Assembly (NCBI GenBank): GCA_031179845.1
Contig: JAPSHM010000008.1
Coordinates: forward strand, 1 to 33,147
Source of the DNA: Pedobacter sp.
GTDB taxonomy: Bacteria; Bacteroidota; Bacteroidia; Sphingobacteriales; Sphingobacteriaceae
DNA length: 33,147 nucleotides
Direction of reading: 5' to 3'
The notes under the pieces are model-generated. The model did no database searches. It was not told where the DNA came from and saw only the letters and a program-made list of their open reading frames with translations. Each line of letters opens with the position of its first letter. Positions within the stretch are counted from its first letter, which is position 1. Of the stretch, positions 22,503 through 32,113 are shown in pieces. The translations under genes were made by a program, and so were the position numbers.

Positions 22503-22551
22503 ACAAGAGCAAACCTAAGGTTTGAGAAACACTAAATTATAATAGAAAGAA

Positions 22552-23433
22552 ATGAAGGCATATATATTTCCCGGGCAGGGTGCACAGTTTTCGGGTATGG
22601 GTAAAGGGCTGTATGAAAATGAGCTTGCCAGAGGTTTATTTGAGCGGGCAAACGAGATTATAGGATTTCGCATCAGCGATATTATGTTTTCCGGTACTGA
22701 GGAAGAACTAAAACAAACTAAAGTTACCCAACCGGCAATATTTCTACATTCGGTCATATTAGCTAAGACATTAGGTGATCAATTTAAACCTGAAATGGTT
22801 GCGGGGCATTCATTAGGGGAGTTTTCTGCCTTGGTTGCAACATCGGCATTGTCATTTGAAGATGGATTGAGGCTTGTCATTACGCGTGCAAATGCAATGC
22901 AACGGGCATGTGAACTGCAGCCTTCTACAATGGCGGCAATTCTCGGACTTGCCGATGATGTTGTTGAAAATGTATGTCGCGATATAGATGCTGTCGTAGT
23001 GGCTGCGAATTATAATTGTCCCGGGCAAATTGTAATTTCAGGTAGTATTGAAGGTGTCGATATCGCATGTCAGCAATTAACTGAGGCCGGAGCGAAGCGG
23101 GCGTTGAAACTTAACGTTGGTGGAGCGTTTCACTCACCATTAATGGAACCAGCCAGATTGGAATTGCAGCAGGCGATCGAGCAAGTGACCATCCAGTCCC
23201 CAATTTGTCCGATCTATCAAAATGTGGAGCCTGTTCCGAATACAGACCCAGAGAAAATTAAAATCAACCTGATCACGCAGTTGACAGGTGCCGTGCGGTG
23301 GACTCAGACTATTGAGCAGATGATCCTAGATGGCGCAGACCAATTTATTGAAGTTGGGCCAGGTAATGTACTGCAAGGTTTGGTTAAGAAGGTAAACAGA
23401 ACTATGGAAACAAGTTCTGCTACCACTGTATGA
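22552..23433 (+). CDS. fabD: Malonyl-CoA:ACP transacylase
   Basis: Transfers malonate from CoA to acyl-carrier protein for fatty-acid elongation. The 293 residues carry YIFPGQGAQFSGMGKGLYE, nucleophile Ser87 in AGHSLGEFSAL, Arg114-containing RANAMQRAC, NCPGQIVISG, His194 in GGAFHSPLMEPA, and the ending QFIEVGPGNVLQGLVKKV. It is full length and single-domain. A purine stretch, GAAAGAA, precedes the ATG. Confidence 0.95.
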   Translation: MKAYIFPGQGAQFSGMGKGLYENELARGLFERANEIIGFRISDIMFSGTEEELKQTKVTQPAIFLHSVILAKTLGDQFKPEMVAGHSLGEFSALVATSALSFEDGLRLVITRANAMQRACELQPSTMAAILGLADDVVENVCRDIDAVVVAANYNCPGQIVISGSIEGVDIACQQLTEAGAKRALKLNVGGAFHSPLMEPARLELQQAIEQVTIQSPICPIYQNVEPVPNTDPEKIKINLITQLTGAVRWTQTIEQMILDGADQFIEVGPGNVLQGLVKKVNRTMETSSATTV

Positions 23434-23464
23434 TTGATCACAAGTCTTTAACTACATAACAAGA

Positions 23465-26400
23465 GTGAGCATTAGGGGTAAAATAAGATTTCTATTATTG
23501 GTGCTTGGCGCTTGTTGCATCATTACTGCTCTTTCTTTAAGACATTCGATTACAAAAAAGGAGCTCCTCAGGTTCGATGCACGTCAGCTTCAGGAAAACC
23601 TTTTGGTTAAAGAAAAAACGGTATACGATTTCCTGTCAGACGGATCACAAGTAGAAAAAGCGAAAAAATTTGGTCAGGAAATGAATTCCGCCAAGGCATT
23701 CATTGAAGCTTATTCTGAAAAAGGTATTAACCTTTTGGTTTATAAAAACAATGAGTTAAAGTTCTGGAGTTCCTTTAATGCGTTTCCGTCTGACCCAAGG
23801 TCTGTGAAAGAAGGCTCTTCGTTTGTCGGCCTTCGAAACGGTTCTTATGAATTGATCAAAAGAACTTCAGGGGATTTTACACTTATGTTTCTCATTGAGG
23901 TCAAGAGCAATTTCGACATTCAAAATCATTACCTGGAAAATACCATTTCAAAATACCTTTCTCCGTCAAACTCCCTGTCTCTCGCTAGTTTTGCAGATGC
24001 TGAAGTGTTCAGCATTAAGAACATTAGGGGAGAGCCCTTGTTTGAGGTTAAGTTAAAACAAGGGTACTCTAAAAGCATATATGGTGCTATCGAAGTTTGG
24101 CTATGGGTTGTCGGTCTCTTCAGTTTCTGCCTTTTTTTTAATTCACTTTGTGCCTGGCTTGCCCGGAGGGGTAATTTGATGTCAGGTACCCTGTTGTTAA
24201 TCCTTTTCTTTTTTGGAATCAGAGTGACAGATCTTGAATACGGCTGGTTTAATCATCAATTCAATCTGCAGATATTTAGTCCAACTATATTTGGTGAAAG
24301 TTTCTTTCTTCCCTCTTTGGGAGATTTTTTGCTTAACGTGGTCGCAATAACCTGGGTTGTTTTATTTATATATACCTATAAGGACAAGTACAGATTGCCT
24401 GGCTGGCTCGCTGCTAGTAGAATAGGGGGGTTGGTACTGCACATTTTGTTGTTGATTGCTTTCTCAACACTAGCGTTTTTGTTTGATCAGGTGTTTTTTG
24501 GACTGATCATCAATTCGAAGATCAACTTCAACATTACCAACATTATCAATTTGGACTGGATCAGTTGGATCAGTATCATCATTTTATGCCTCGTTTGGTT
24601 CAACGTTTATTTAATTGGTAACATCTTCATGCAGCAAACGCTTCAGACGAATGTAACCAACAGGGAACGTTTTATTTTGTTCCTCTCCGTCTTTTTCGCT
24701 TATCTTATCTATAGGGTCGCGACCGGATTCAGCATCTTCTTTGTTGCGTATGGGATATTCATCTTCATAATGGGCTGGAATGTCTACGTGAAAAAAAATA
24801 AGTTTTCTATTGGTACAATTGCGGCCCTATTTTTCTGCCTTGCATTTATCAGCTCTATCAAATACCTAAAATTTACAGACGTAAAAGAAAAAAGTAAGCG
24901 GTATTCTATAGCTCAGAAGTTAGGATACGCTGACGACCCTAAGATAATCAGTTCAATTGAGAGTTTGGAAAAGGCTGTCTCCACAGATGCGTTTATTGCC
25001 GAGTATTTTAAGCGGCCAATTCTTGATGGCACGTTTGACCTCGAAAAACACGTAAATAAAATTCTACTAGGTGGGTACCTTACGCAATATGAATATAATT
25101 TATACGAGTATAACGGGCAGGATTCTGCCATATCCAAGAAGGCAGCCGTCCCTTTAAGCTACTATAAAAATTTAGTAAGATCCGGATCTATTAAAGTGCC
25201 CGAATCTAAATTCTTCTATAGGATGAATTATACATTTGGGTACCAAAATTATTTTGGAATCATTCCTATATTTTTTGATAATCACATATTGGGATCACTG
25301 GTTATAGACTTGAAATCTCCCCAGTACAATTATAATAGTCAACTGCCCGAAATACTGGTCGATGGTAAAGTTAGTGGAGAAGAAGATTACAGCAGTTATT
25401 CTTTCGCATTCTACAATTCCGGAAAATTGATTAACCAGTCTGGGAAATATACTTATCAGCTATCTGGAAAGGATTTCAAGGGACAGGCAGGCAACGGTCA
25501 GATCATCACCGATACACTGAATTACACTCATCTTGTTTATAAGCCAGGAAGCTCAAAAACGATCGTGATTAGTAAAGAGCGGGTTTCGTACGTAGTAAGG
25601 CTGGCTACGTTATCGTTCTTCTTTTTAGTGTTCATTATTTTCTCTGTCACCCTATATGCTTTAATATGGTTGATCAAGAACATAGATAAGAGTTGGGGAG
25701 GTTGGTTTAACATCAACCGGTCACTCATGATCAATGCCAATAAGATCCTTTATAAAACCAGGATACAATTCTCCATTGTTCTTTCTGTTGTGGCTACGTT
25801 GCTGATCGTAGGCTGGACAACTTATTTTTATATCCGTGACGAATACCGTAAGCAGCAGGAAACGCTAATAAAGGAAAAGATTCGGAAAGTTCAACTTTCT
25901 TATGAAAAACAGATCTTTAGTACAGGAATGATCCCGGCGGAAAGCGATCAGACAAACGCTGACTTCAATCAATTTGCAAACATTAATGCGGCTTACCTAA
26001 ATATTTTTGACACCGATGGGAATGTCCGCTTCACCTCTTTACCAAAAATCTATGATTTTGGAATAATAGGTAAAAGGATGGATGCGACCGCCTATCTCTA
26101 TCTTAAGCTTCAGGAGGTATCGGAATACATCAATCCAGCTGAACAGATCGGTGATTTTACATATGCATCAGCTTATGCACCAATCAGGGATGCCCAAAAT
26201 AGGACTATCGCCTATATTGGCCTTCCATATTATGGAAATGAAGCCGATTATCAAGCTAAAATTGGGTTGTTCATTAACACGCTCATTAATATCTATGCAT
26301 TGGTGTTTGTGGCCATTGGTATTCTTGCCGTGTTTCTGGCCAATCAGATTACCAGTCCGTTAACTTTTATACAGGACAGCATCAGGAAGACTAAGCTAGG

Positions 26401-27187
26401 GCAAAAAAACCAGCCCATTCAATGGTCGCGACATGACGAAATTGGATCATTAATAAAAGAATACAATAAGATGATCGCTGCGCTTGAAGAAAGTGCGGCT
26501 AAGTTAGCCCGTTCCGAAAGGGAAAGCGCCTGGAGAGAAATGGCAAAACAAGTTGCCCATGAAATAAAAAACCCTCTGACACCTTTAAAACTTGGCGTTC
26601 AACTGCTCGAAAAGTCATGGAAAGAGAAAGATCCAAATTTCGAAAAGAAGTTTGAAAGATTTAATAAATCGTTTATTGAGCAAATTGACAGCCTGTCGAC
26701 CATCGCATCCGAGTTTTCAAACTTCGCAAAGATGCCTGATACCAAGCTTGAGAGATTGCACTTACTTCCAATAATAGAGCAAGCGAGAAATGTATTCACA
26801 AATACGGAAGACGCTGAAATTTATGTATTTAACCATTCGAATGTAGAGCTCATCATACTTGGCGACAAAGATCAATTGCTTCGTACCTTCAACAACTTGC
26901 TTAAGAATGGTATTGAAGCAGGGAATTCAAACGAAAAATGTGTCATTAAAATCCGTGTGGTGCACGATGAGTCACACGTTTTCATTGAAGTGGAGGACAA
27001 TGGTAATGGAATTGATCTCTATCTTCAGGATAAAATATTTGTCCCCAATTTTACAACGAAATCATCTGGAACAGGCTTGGGATTGGCATTTGTTAAACAA
27101 GCGGTTGAGAACGCCGGTGGAACAGTCGAGTTTAAATCGGTGACTAATATCGGAACTACGTTTTACCTCAGTTTTCCCTTATCTTAA
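23465..27187 (+). CDS. Large NtrY-like sensor histidine kinase
   Basis: This 1240-residue kinase starts at GTG 23465. An N-terminal helix is followed by an extracytoplasmic region (about 30-205), a block of about eight membrane helices (about 207-465), a second extracytoplasmic region (about 470-710), two more helices (about 715-790), a third extracytoplasmic region, and a final helix (about 935-955). The cytoplasmic part has HAMP (about 955-1010), a DHp domain with phospho-acceptor His1032 (VAHEIKNPLTPLKL, the NtrY-like form), and an ATPase domain with N box LLKNGIEAG, G1 VEDNGNGID and G2 SGTGLGLAFVKQAV. No response regulator is encoded nearby, so it is an orphan kinase here. The ligand is unknown. 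Its last nine bases overlap the convergent gene. Confidence 0.9.
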   Translation: MSIRGKIRFLLLVLGACCIITALSLRHSITKKELLRFDARQLQENLLVKEKTVYDFLSDGSQVEKAKKFGQEMNSAKAFIEAYSEKGINLLVYKNNELKFWSSFNAFPSDPRSVKEGSSFVGLRNGSYELIKRTSGDFTLMFLIEVKSNFDIQNHYLENTISKYLSPSNSLSLASFADAEVFSIKNIRGEPLFEVKLKQGYSKSIYGAIEVWLWVVGLFSFCLFFNSLCAWLARRGNLMSGTLLLILFFFGIRVTDLEYGWFNHQFNLQIFSPTIFGESFFLPSLGDFLLNVVAITWVVLFIYTYKDKYRLPGWLAASRIGGLVLHILLLIAFSTLAFLFDQVFFGLIINSKINFNITNIINLDWISWISIIILCLVWFNVYLIGNIFMQQTLQTNVTNRERFILFLSVFFAYLIYRVATGFSIFFVAYGIFIFIMGWNVYVKKNKFSIGTIAALFFCLAFISSIKYLKFTDVKEKSKRYSIAQKLGYADDPKIISSIESLEKAVSTDAFIAEYFKRPILDGTFDLEKHVNKILLGGYLTQYEYNLYEYNGQDSAISKKAAVPLSYYKNLVRSGSIKVPESKFFYRMNYTFGYQNYFGIIPIFFDNHILGSLVIDLKSPQYNYNSQLPEILVDGKVSGEEDYSSYSFAFYNSGKLINQSGKYTYQLSGKDFKGQAGNGQIITDTLNYTHLVYKPGSSKTIVISKERVSYVVRLATLSFFFLVFIIFSVTLYALIWLIKNIDKSWGGWFNINRSLMINANKILYKTRIQFSIVLSVVATLLIVGWTTYFYIRDEYRKQQETLIKEKIRKVQLSYEKQIFSTGMIPAESDQTNADFNQFANINAAYLNIFDTDGNVRFTSLPKIYDFGIIGKRMDATAYLYLKLQEVSEYINPAEQIGDFTYASAYAPIRDAQNRTIAYIGLPYYGNEADYQAKIGLFINTLINIYALVFVAIGILAVFLANQITSPLTFIQDSIRKTKLGQKNQPIQWSRHDEIGSLIKEYNKMIAALEESAAKLARSERESAWREMAKQVAHEIKNPLTPLKLGVQLLEKSWKEKDPNFEKKFERFNKSFIEQIDSLSTIASEFSNFAKMPDTKLERLHLLPIIEQARNVFTNTEDAEIYVFNHSNVELIILGDKDQLLRTFNNLLKNGIEAGNSNEKCVIKIRVVHDESHVFIEVEDNGNGIDLYLQDKIFVPNFTTKSSGTGLGLAFVKQAVENAGGTVEFKSVTNIGTTFYLSFPLS

Positions 27188-28087
27188 TGTGATTGATGCT
27201 TTACCCATCGTTGAGCCATCAGTGTATAAAATGACAGAATAATCTCCTTTGATAAAATTATTAGGGTTCACCCAGTCCATGGTATAGGTGGTATTGTCAT
27301 CGTTGTAGGATATTGAGGTTGATAAGGTATATTGCATCTCCTGACCATCAGCTTCGAACATGTTATTTCCATTAGCAACCAAATTGCCTGCGGGGTCAAA
27401 AATACGGAGGTATACTTTGTGGTAGTTTTTTTCGGCTAATGGGTTTGTTACTATCCCGAACCTAACGCTTAATTTTTTAGCCGAGCTGGCTTTTGTTACT
27501 TCAATGTTCTTTCCACTGGTTTTGACTTTATAGGCAAAGATTTGAACATTATTGGCCTTTAGGGAAGCACCCGTTTTTACCTTAGCGTTGAGTTCAGCGT
27601 TTTTTTTTGACAGTTCCTCCGCCTTGAGGCTTTCTGCATTGGCAAGGTCTCTTAAACGATCCCTCTGCGTCTTCAATGATACGTTTTCCTGCTCAAGAAA
27701 TGAGATCTGCTCATTATGTGTATTAACAAATTCTCGAAGTTCACGAACCTCCCTCTGTGCTGCTGCTAAATTTTCTTCAGTTAATGAGCCTTGTTCTAAA
27801 GCCAGCTTCAATTCTGCTATCTTTTGGCGTGCTGATGTTTGTTCCTCCTGTAGTTTACCTGTCAGTACCAGGTTCAAATTATTTGCTTTGTCCAGCTCTA
27901 CTTCAATTTTTTCTACTTCCAGCTTTAGCCGGTCTTTTTCTGTGTTTATGGTAACGAACCGGCCATTTTGCTGTTCGTCCTTAATATACAGATAAGCATT
28001 CGTGCCTAACAAAGCTACTATGACTACGATCAGAAAATAGATCTTATTGCGGTCGCCTTTATTTACACTATCAGTTTGGTTTGACAT
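27179..28087 (-). CDS. Membrane-anchored coiled-coil protein
   Basis: This 302-residue protein starts at ATG 28087 (an upstream TTG at 28153 adds a stretch without support). One membrane helix (about 15-34, IYFLIVVIVALLGTNAYLYI) is followed by a long heptad-rich coiled coil (about 45-160: KDRLKLEVEKIEVELDKA, then AELKLALEQGSLTEENL, then FLEQENVSLKTQRDRLRDLA), and a C-terminal beta-sandwich (about 180-302: VRFGIVTNPLAEKNYHKVYLRIFDPAGNLV and MDWVNPNNFIKGDYSVILYTDG). Similar proteins are conserved in Bacteroidota without a named function. The anchor puts the coil and the C-terminal domain in the periplasm if the N-terminus is inside. It converges on the kinase with a nine-base overlap. Confidence 0.8.
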   Translation of the reverse strand: MSNQTDSVNKGDRNKIYFLIVVIVALLGTNAYLYIKDEQQNGRFVTINTEKDRLKLEVEKIEVELDKANNLNLVLTGKLQEEQTSARQKIAELKLALEQGSLTEENLAAAQREVRELREFVNTHNEQISFLEQENVSLKTQRDRLRDLANAESLKAEELSKKNAELNAKVKTGASLKANNVQIFAYKVKTSGKNIEVTKASSAKKLSVRFGIVTNPLAEKNYHKVYLRIFDPAGNLVANGNNMFEADGQEMQYTLSTSISYNDDNTTYTMDWVNPNNFIKGDYSVILYTDGSTMGKASITLR

Positions 28088-28257
28088 TTTTAAGTTCTTA
28101 TGACAATAAATTAGAATAGCAGAAAATGCATAGTTCGGTAAAAAAACACTCAATTTGTATGAGACCTAAAAAAAATTCGTTTAATTGCTTAAACTGGTAT
28201 CACTCTGTATACTGGAAACAACAAATGAAACCTTTACATCACCACTAATTTTCAAAG

Positions 28258-29817
28258 ATGTTCAAATTAATAATCTTTACACTATTAACATTAATAATTT
28301 TTCCGATTTCCCCATTCGCGCAGACACCCTCAAAAATTGCTCCAAAAAGGGAGTTTAGAGGCGTATGGGTTGCTACAGTAGCTAATATTGACTGGCCATC
28401 CCGCCCCGGACTGAGTGTAGATCAGCAAAAAGCGGAATTGATCGGGTTATTAGAGCAACATAAGGCCAATGGAATGAACGCTATCCTTTTACAGGTTAGG
28501 CCCGCAGCGGATGCTTTTTATAGCAAGTCAAGAGAGCCCTGGAGCCAATGGTTAACAGGCACACAGGGACGATCGCCTGGACCTGGATATGATCCCCTCG
28601 CTTTTGCCATTAAAGAGGCGCATTTCAGAGGTATGGAGCTACACGCCTGGTTTAATCCCTATCGTGCAACTATGAGCCCGAATACCATCGTTAGTGAGGA
28701 TCATATGACTCGCAAACGTCCGGATCTGTTTTTTGTTTACGGTGGTAAAAAGCAATTTGATCCTGGAATTCCTGAGGTAAGGTCCTACATCGTTCAGGTT
28801 ATTCTGGATGTTGTAAAAGGGTATGATATCGATGGGATTCACTTTGACGATTATTTCTATCCTTACAAGATTGCCGGGCAAACTATAAATGATGCAGCCA
28901 CCTTTAACAAATATGCTGATGGATTTACCAACATTTCCGATTGGCGCAGAAATAATGTAGATCTACTGATCAAACAATTGGACGATAGCATTCATCACTA
29001 CAAAAAATACGTGAAGTTTGGAATTAGCCCCTTTGGAATCTGGAAGAATGACTCTGAGGACAGCCTTGGATCAGCCACAAATGGCTTGTCTAATTATTCT
29101 GAACTATATGCTGATTCACGTAAATGGATTAAGGAAGGTTGGGTGGACTATATAAACCCGCAGATATATTTCAGTTTTACCCGCAGAGCAGCTCCGTTTG
29201 GCACGTTAGTAGATTGGTGGAGCAACAATTCGTTCGGAAGGCACGTGTATGTAGGACAAGGCGCCTATTTAATGCATAACGGAAATTCTAAAAAAGAGGC
29301 AGCCTGGGCTTTCCCCGACCAAGTGCCGAATCAGATCCGGTACATTCGCGACAATAATCGGATGCAGGGTAGTGTATTTTTCAGTTCCAAATCCTTTTCT
29401 ACTGTTGCCAGTAAACTGGGAGACTCTTTAAGAACCGATTTATATCGGTATCCGTCTTTGCCTCCACAAATGCCCTGGTTAGATGAAGTGGTGCCTAACC
29501 AGCCGCTTAATGTCATAGCCGAGGCTCTTATCGACGGTGTACACCTCAGTTGGGAAAAACCCCTGATAGCATCAGATGGTGAAACCGCATCAGGATATGT
29601 GATCTACCGATTTGAAGAAGGTGACCGGATCAGTACTGTTGACCCTAAGCACATCATCCGCATTAGTTTTGAAGACTTTTCTAGTTTTATTGATACGAAT
29701 GTTGAAACCGGAAGACGATATAATTACGTCGTTACTGCATTGGATAGGTTGAAAAACGAAAGTGAACCCAGCGCCCCGGTTGGTATCCAGACGAAGGATC
29801 TGGCCAGCACAAAGTAA
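28258..29817 (+). CDS. GHL10-family glycoside hydrolase with FN3 domain
   Basis: A secreted 519-residue hydrolase with signal peptide (about 1-22, ending SPFAQ). The GHL10/DUF187 domain starts with KREFRGVWVATVANIDWPS and continues with GMNAILLQVRPAADAFYSKS, LHAWFNPYRA, DIDGIHFDDYFYPY (the acidic motif of the barrel), VKFGISPFGIWKN and DYINPQIYFSF. The last ~85 residues are a fibronectin type III-like domain (GVHLSWEKP, SGYVIYRFEE, YNYVVTALD). Members such as YngK-type enzymes are suggested to act on peptidoglycan-derived sugars. Next to nagB-lmbE and anmK, this fits amino-sugar salvage, but the substrate is inference. Confidence 0.88.
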   Translation: MFKLIIFTLLTLIIFPISPFAQTPSKIAPKREFRGVWVATVANIDWPSRPGLSVDQQKAELIGLLEQHKANGMNAILLQVRPAADAFYSKSREPWSQWLTGTQGRSPGPGYDPLAFAIKEAHFRGMELHAWFNPYRATMSPNTIVSEDHMTRKRPDLFFVYGGKKQFDPGIPEVRSYIVQVILDVVKGYDIDGIHFDDYFYPYKIAGQTINDAATFNKYADGFTNISDWRRNNVDLLIKQLDDSIHHYKKYVKFGISPFGIWKNDSEDSLGSATNGLSNYSELYADSRKWIKEGWVDYINPQIYFSFTRRAAPFGTLVDWWSNNSFGRHVYVGQGAYLMHNGNSKKEAAWAFPDQVPNQIRYIRDNNRMQGSVFFSSKSFSTVASKLGDSLRTDLYRYPSLPPQMPWLDEVVPNQPLNVIAEALIDGVHLSWEKPLIASDGETASGYVIYRFEEGDRISTVDPKHIIRISFEDFSSFIDTNVETGRRYNYVVTALDRLKNESEPSAPVGIQTKDLASTK

Positions 29818-29839
29818 CTATGGTTCGATATTAAACATT

Positions 29840-29873
29840 AAAAGCCGCTATTACGTCAGTACTAGCGGCTTTT
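29840..29873. terminator. Bidirectional terminator between GHL10 gene and nagB
   Basis: AAAAGCCGCTA (29840-29850) pairs with TAGCGGCTTTT (29863-29873) around a 12-base loop, flanked by A and T tracts, so it can end transcripts from both convergent genes. Confidence 0.88.
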
Positions 29874-29889
29874 ATGTTTGGTTAGGTGA

Positions 29890-31809
29890 TTAGAATTTAT
29901 ACCGGACAAAAGCTTCCATTGCTTCATATTCAGCTAAACCCAGGCTATCATATGCTTGTGCAGTCTCTCTATTCCTATCTTCAGCACGCTGCCAAAATTC
30001 CCTTGAATCATCGCCAGGAAAAACTGCTCTGTCTTTTTGAGACTGGTGTTTGTAAATGGCAAATTTCTTTCTCTCTACTTCTTGTGGACTAAGCGGCACA
30101 GCCATTTGAATTTCGTGAGTTTCAAATTCCTGCCATGCGCCACGATACATCCATAACCAGCAATCTTTAACCCATTCTTCCGTCTTGGCGAGACGTCTTA
30201 ACGCATCAACAATGATATTAAAGCAAACAATATGGGTTCCATGTGGATCTTCAAAATCGCCTGCGGCAAACACCTGGTGGGGTTTCACCTTTTGAAGCAA
30301 CTCCATAGTTAAGACCACATCGGTTTCCGTAACCGGATTTTTCTGGCTTTTACCGCTTTCATAGAATGGCAATGCCATAAAATGGATATGATCATCCTCC
30401 AACCCGCAGTAACGTGCACCTGCAATTGCTTCTCCTTTTCTAATCAACCCTTTTACAGTTTGAATTTCCGAAGTATCTATCTGATTTGGACTTTTTTGAT
30501 CAATGAATGATCGCATATTTTGGTAAAGACGTTTCATTTCAGCATTCTCCAAGCCCATTTTATCAGCAAAATCAATGTTGAACTCTACAAAACGTAAGGC
30601 ATCATCGTCCCATACAGCAGTATTTCCTGAAGTTTGATATGCCACATGAACATCCTGTTTCTGGTCAACCAGACGAATGAAAGTTCCTCCCATAGAGATG
30701 ACATCGTCGTCAGGGTGTGGAGAGAAAATGATTGAACGCTTTTTAGCAGGTTCAGCTCTCTCAGGCCTCTGCGAATCATCTGCATTTGGCTTACCGCCTG
30801 GCCATCCAGTAATGGTGTGCTGCAGTTTGTTAAAAATGTCGATGTTGATGTTGTATACAGGTCCACGTTCAACAGCTAGTTGGGCCATTCCGTGACCATT
30901 ATAGTCATCGTCGGTAAGTTTTAAAACTGGCTTTTTAAGCTTGTTTGACAACCAGATTACGGCTTTTCTCGTTAGCTTTTCGTCCCAGATACAATCTTTA
31001 ACCAACCAGGGGGTATCGAACCGGGTAAGCATTGATGCTGCATCCTGATCTAGAATGAATTCAACATGTTCAGATAGCTGTAAATAGGTTGCAGGAACCT
31101 CGCTGGAGATTTCCCCCTCAACAGTTTTCTTAATTATTGGTGCCTTTTTTCTATTCCAAGCCATGAGGATGATTTCTCTGGCTTTGAAAATAGTGCCGAC
31201 ACCCATTGTAATGGCTTTGGTTGGTACAAAAGACTTGCCTCCAAAATCTCTTGCAGCGTCTCGTCTTGTCAGGTCATCCAAGGTAACGAGTCGTGTTCCG
31301 GAATTCGGCGCAGAGCCCGGCTCATTGAAACCGATGTGTCCTGTACGTCCGATACCAAGAATTTGTATATCTAATCCTCCCAGATCTCCAATTTTTTTCT
31401 CGTATTCAAGGCAAAATGCAGGAATCTTTTCCAAAGGCAAGGTACCGTCAGGAATATTTACGTTGTTCTTGTCAATGTCGATGTGATCAAAAAGGTTTTC
31501 ATTCATGAAAGTAACATAACTCTGCGCGGCGTTCGGCTGCATAGGGTAATATTCATCCAGATTGAATGTGATCACATTTTTAAAACTTAAACCTTCCTCT
31601 TTATGCATCCTAACCAATTCAGCATAAACGGCAATCGGTGTAGCCCCTGTAGCTAAACCTAGAACTGCCTGAGCATTGTTTTTTTGTTTTTCTTTAATGA
31701 GATCCCCTATTCGACGAGCAACGCTAAATGATGCTGCTTTTGGAGTTTCAAAGACAGAGACCGGCAATTTTTCAAAGCGGGTTTCTTCCAGAAGATTTAA
31801 TCTAGCCAT
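29890..31809 (-). CDS. nagB: Glucosamine-6-phosphate deaminase fused to an LmbE/PIG-L-type deacetylase domain
   Basis: This 639-residue two-domain protein has an N-terminal NagB domain (about 1-300): GLATGATPIAVYAEL (49-63), FNLDEYYP with Asp85 and Glu86, and LGIGRTGHIGFNEPGS with His158 and Glu163. It converts glucosamine-6-phosphate to fructose-6-phosphate and ammonia. From about 355 a PIG-L/LmbE-type domain follows: IFSPHPDDDVISMGG (His-Pro-Asp-Asp zinc motif) and DPHGTHIVCFN. This fusion is known in Bacteroidota NagB proteins. The LmbE part may deacetylate an N-acetyl amino sugar before deamination, which would let one protein do two steps, but its activity is inferred. The gene is divergent from anmK, and both feed recovered cell-wall sugars towards fructose-6-phosphate. 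Confidence 0.93.
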   Translation of the reverse strand: MARLNLLEETRFEKLPVSVFETPKAASFSVARRIGDLIKEKQKNNAQAVLGLATGATPIAVYAELVRMHKEEGLSFKNVITFNLDEYYPMQPNAAQSYVTFMNENLFDHIDIDKNNVNIPDGTLPLEKIPAFCLEYEKKIGDLGGLDIQILGIGRTGHIGFNEPGSAPNSGTRLVTLDDLTRRDAARDFGGKSFVPTKAITMGVGTIFKAREIILMAWNRKKAPIIKKTVEGEISSEVPATYLQLSEHVEFILDQDAASMLTRFDTPWLVKDCIWDEKLTRKAVIWLSNKLKKPVLKLTDDDYNGHGMAQLAVERGPVYNINIDIFNKLQHTITGWPGGKPNADDSQRPERAEPAKKRSIIFSPHPDDDVISMGGTFIRLVDQKQDVHVAYQTSGNTAVWDDDALRFVEFNIDFADKMGLENAEMKRLYQNMRSFIDQKSPNQIDTSEIQTVKGLIRKGEAIAGARYCGLEDDHIHFMALPFYESGKSQKNPVTETDVVLTMELLQKVKPHQVFAAGDFEDPHGTHIVCFNIIVDALRRLAKTEEWVKDCWLWMYRGAWQEFETHEIQMAVPLSPQEVERKKFAIYKHQSQKDRAVFPGDDSREFWQRAEDRNRETAQAYDSLGLAEYEAMEAFVRYKF

Positions 31810-32113
31810 TAGTTTGTTCTTAAAGTTTGTACGGAGCAGTAAATATAGCTACTTTGCTCACTTAATCAAATTTTTTAATAAGTATCTCTGACTTAAATTT
31901 TCGGTGCCTGAATTATGTTTATCAATTGAACCGTTGTGTAAGCAGTTGATCACGAACACTTAGTCGCTTTAATGCAAACGTTTATCGAGTCTAAAGAGTT
32001 TAATCTGCTATATTTAAATTAAATCTTTCCATTCAAACTGCAGAATTTCGCTACAAAAAGCAAGATTTGCAATGTGGATTGATCACCATCAGGAAGACCT
32101 TGAAAACATTGGT
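31810..32113. promoter_or_regulatory. Shared nagB/anmK regulatory region
   Basis: These 304 bases hold the nagB promoter on the left and a possible anmK -7 box TATATTTA (32009-32016) on the right. The palindromic core AAACGTTT (31976-31983) lies between them. Central placement between two divergent amino-sugar genes suggests one operator for both, for example of a LacI-type regulator, but no regulator is encoded here. No gene-sized frame was found, apart from a possible 14-codon extension of anmK from ATG 32072. Confidence 0.4.
31840..31870 (-). promoter_or_regulatory. nagB promoter
   Basis: On the minus strand TTTG (31870-31867) is followed after 19 bases by TATATTTA (31847-31840), close to the consensus. 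The transcription start would be near 31835, giving a leader of about 26 bases before ATG 31809. Confidence 0.55.

Noticed and set aside
27552-27995. 147-codon frame on the plus strand
   Set aside because: It lies antisense to the coiled-coil gene; its Ser/Leu/Phe-rich composition is what heptad-rich Glu/Lys codons give when read on the other strand.
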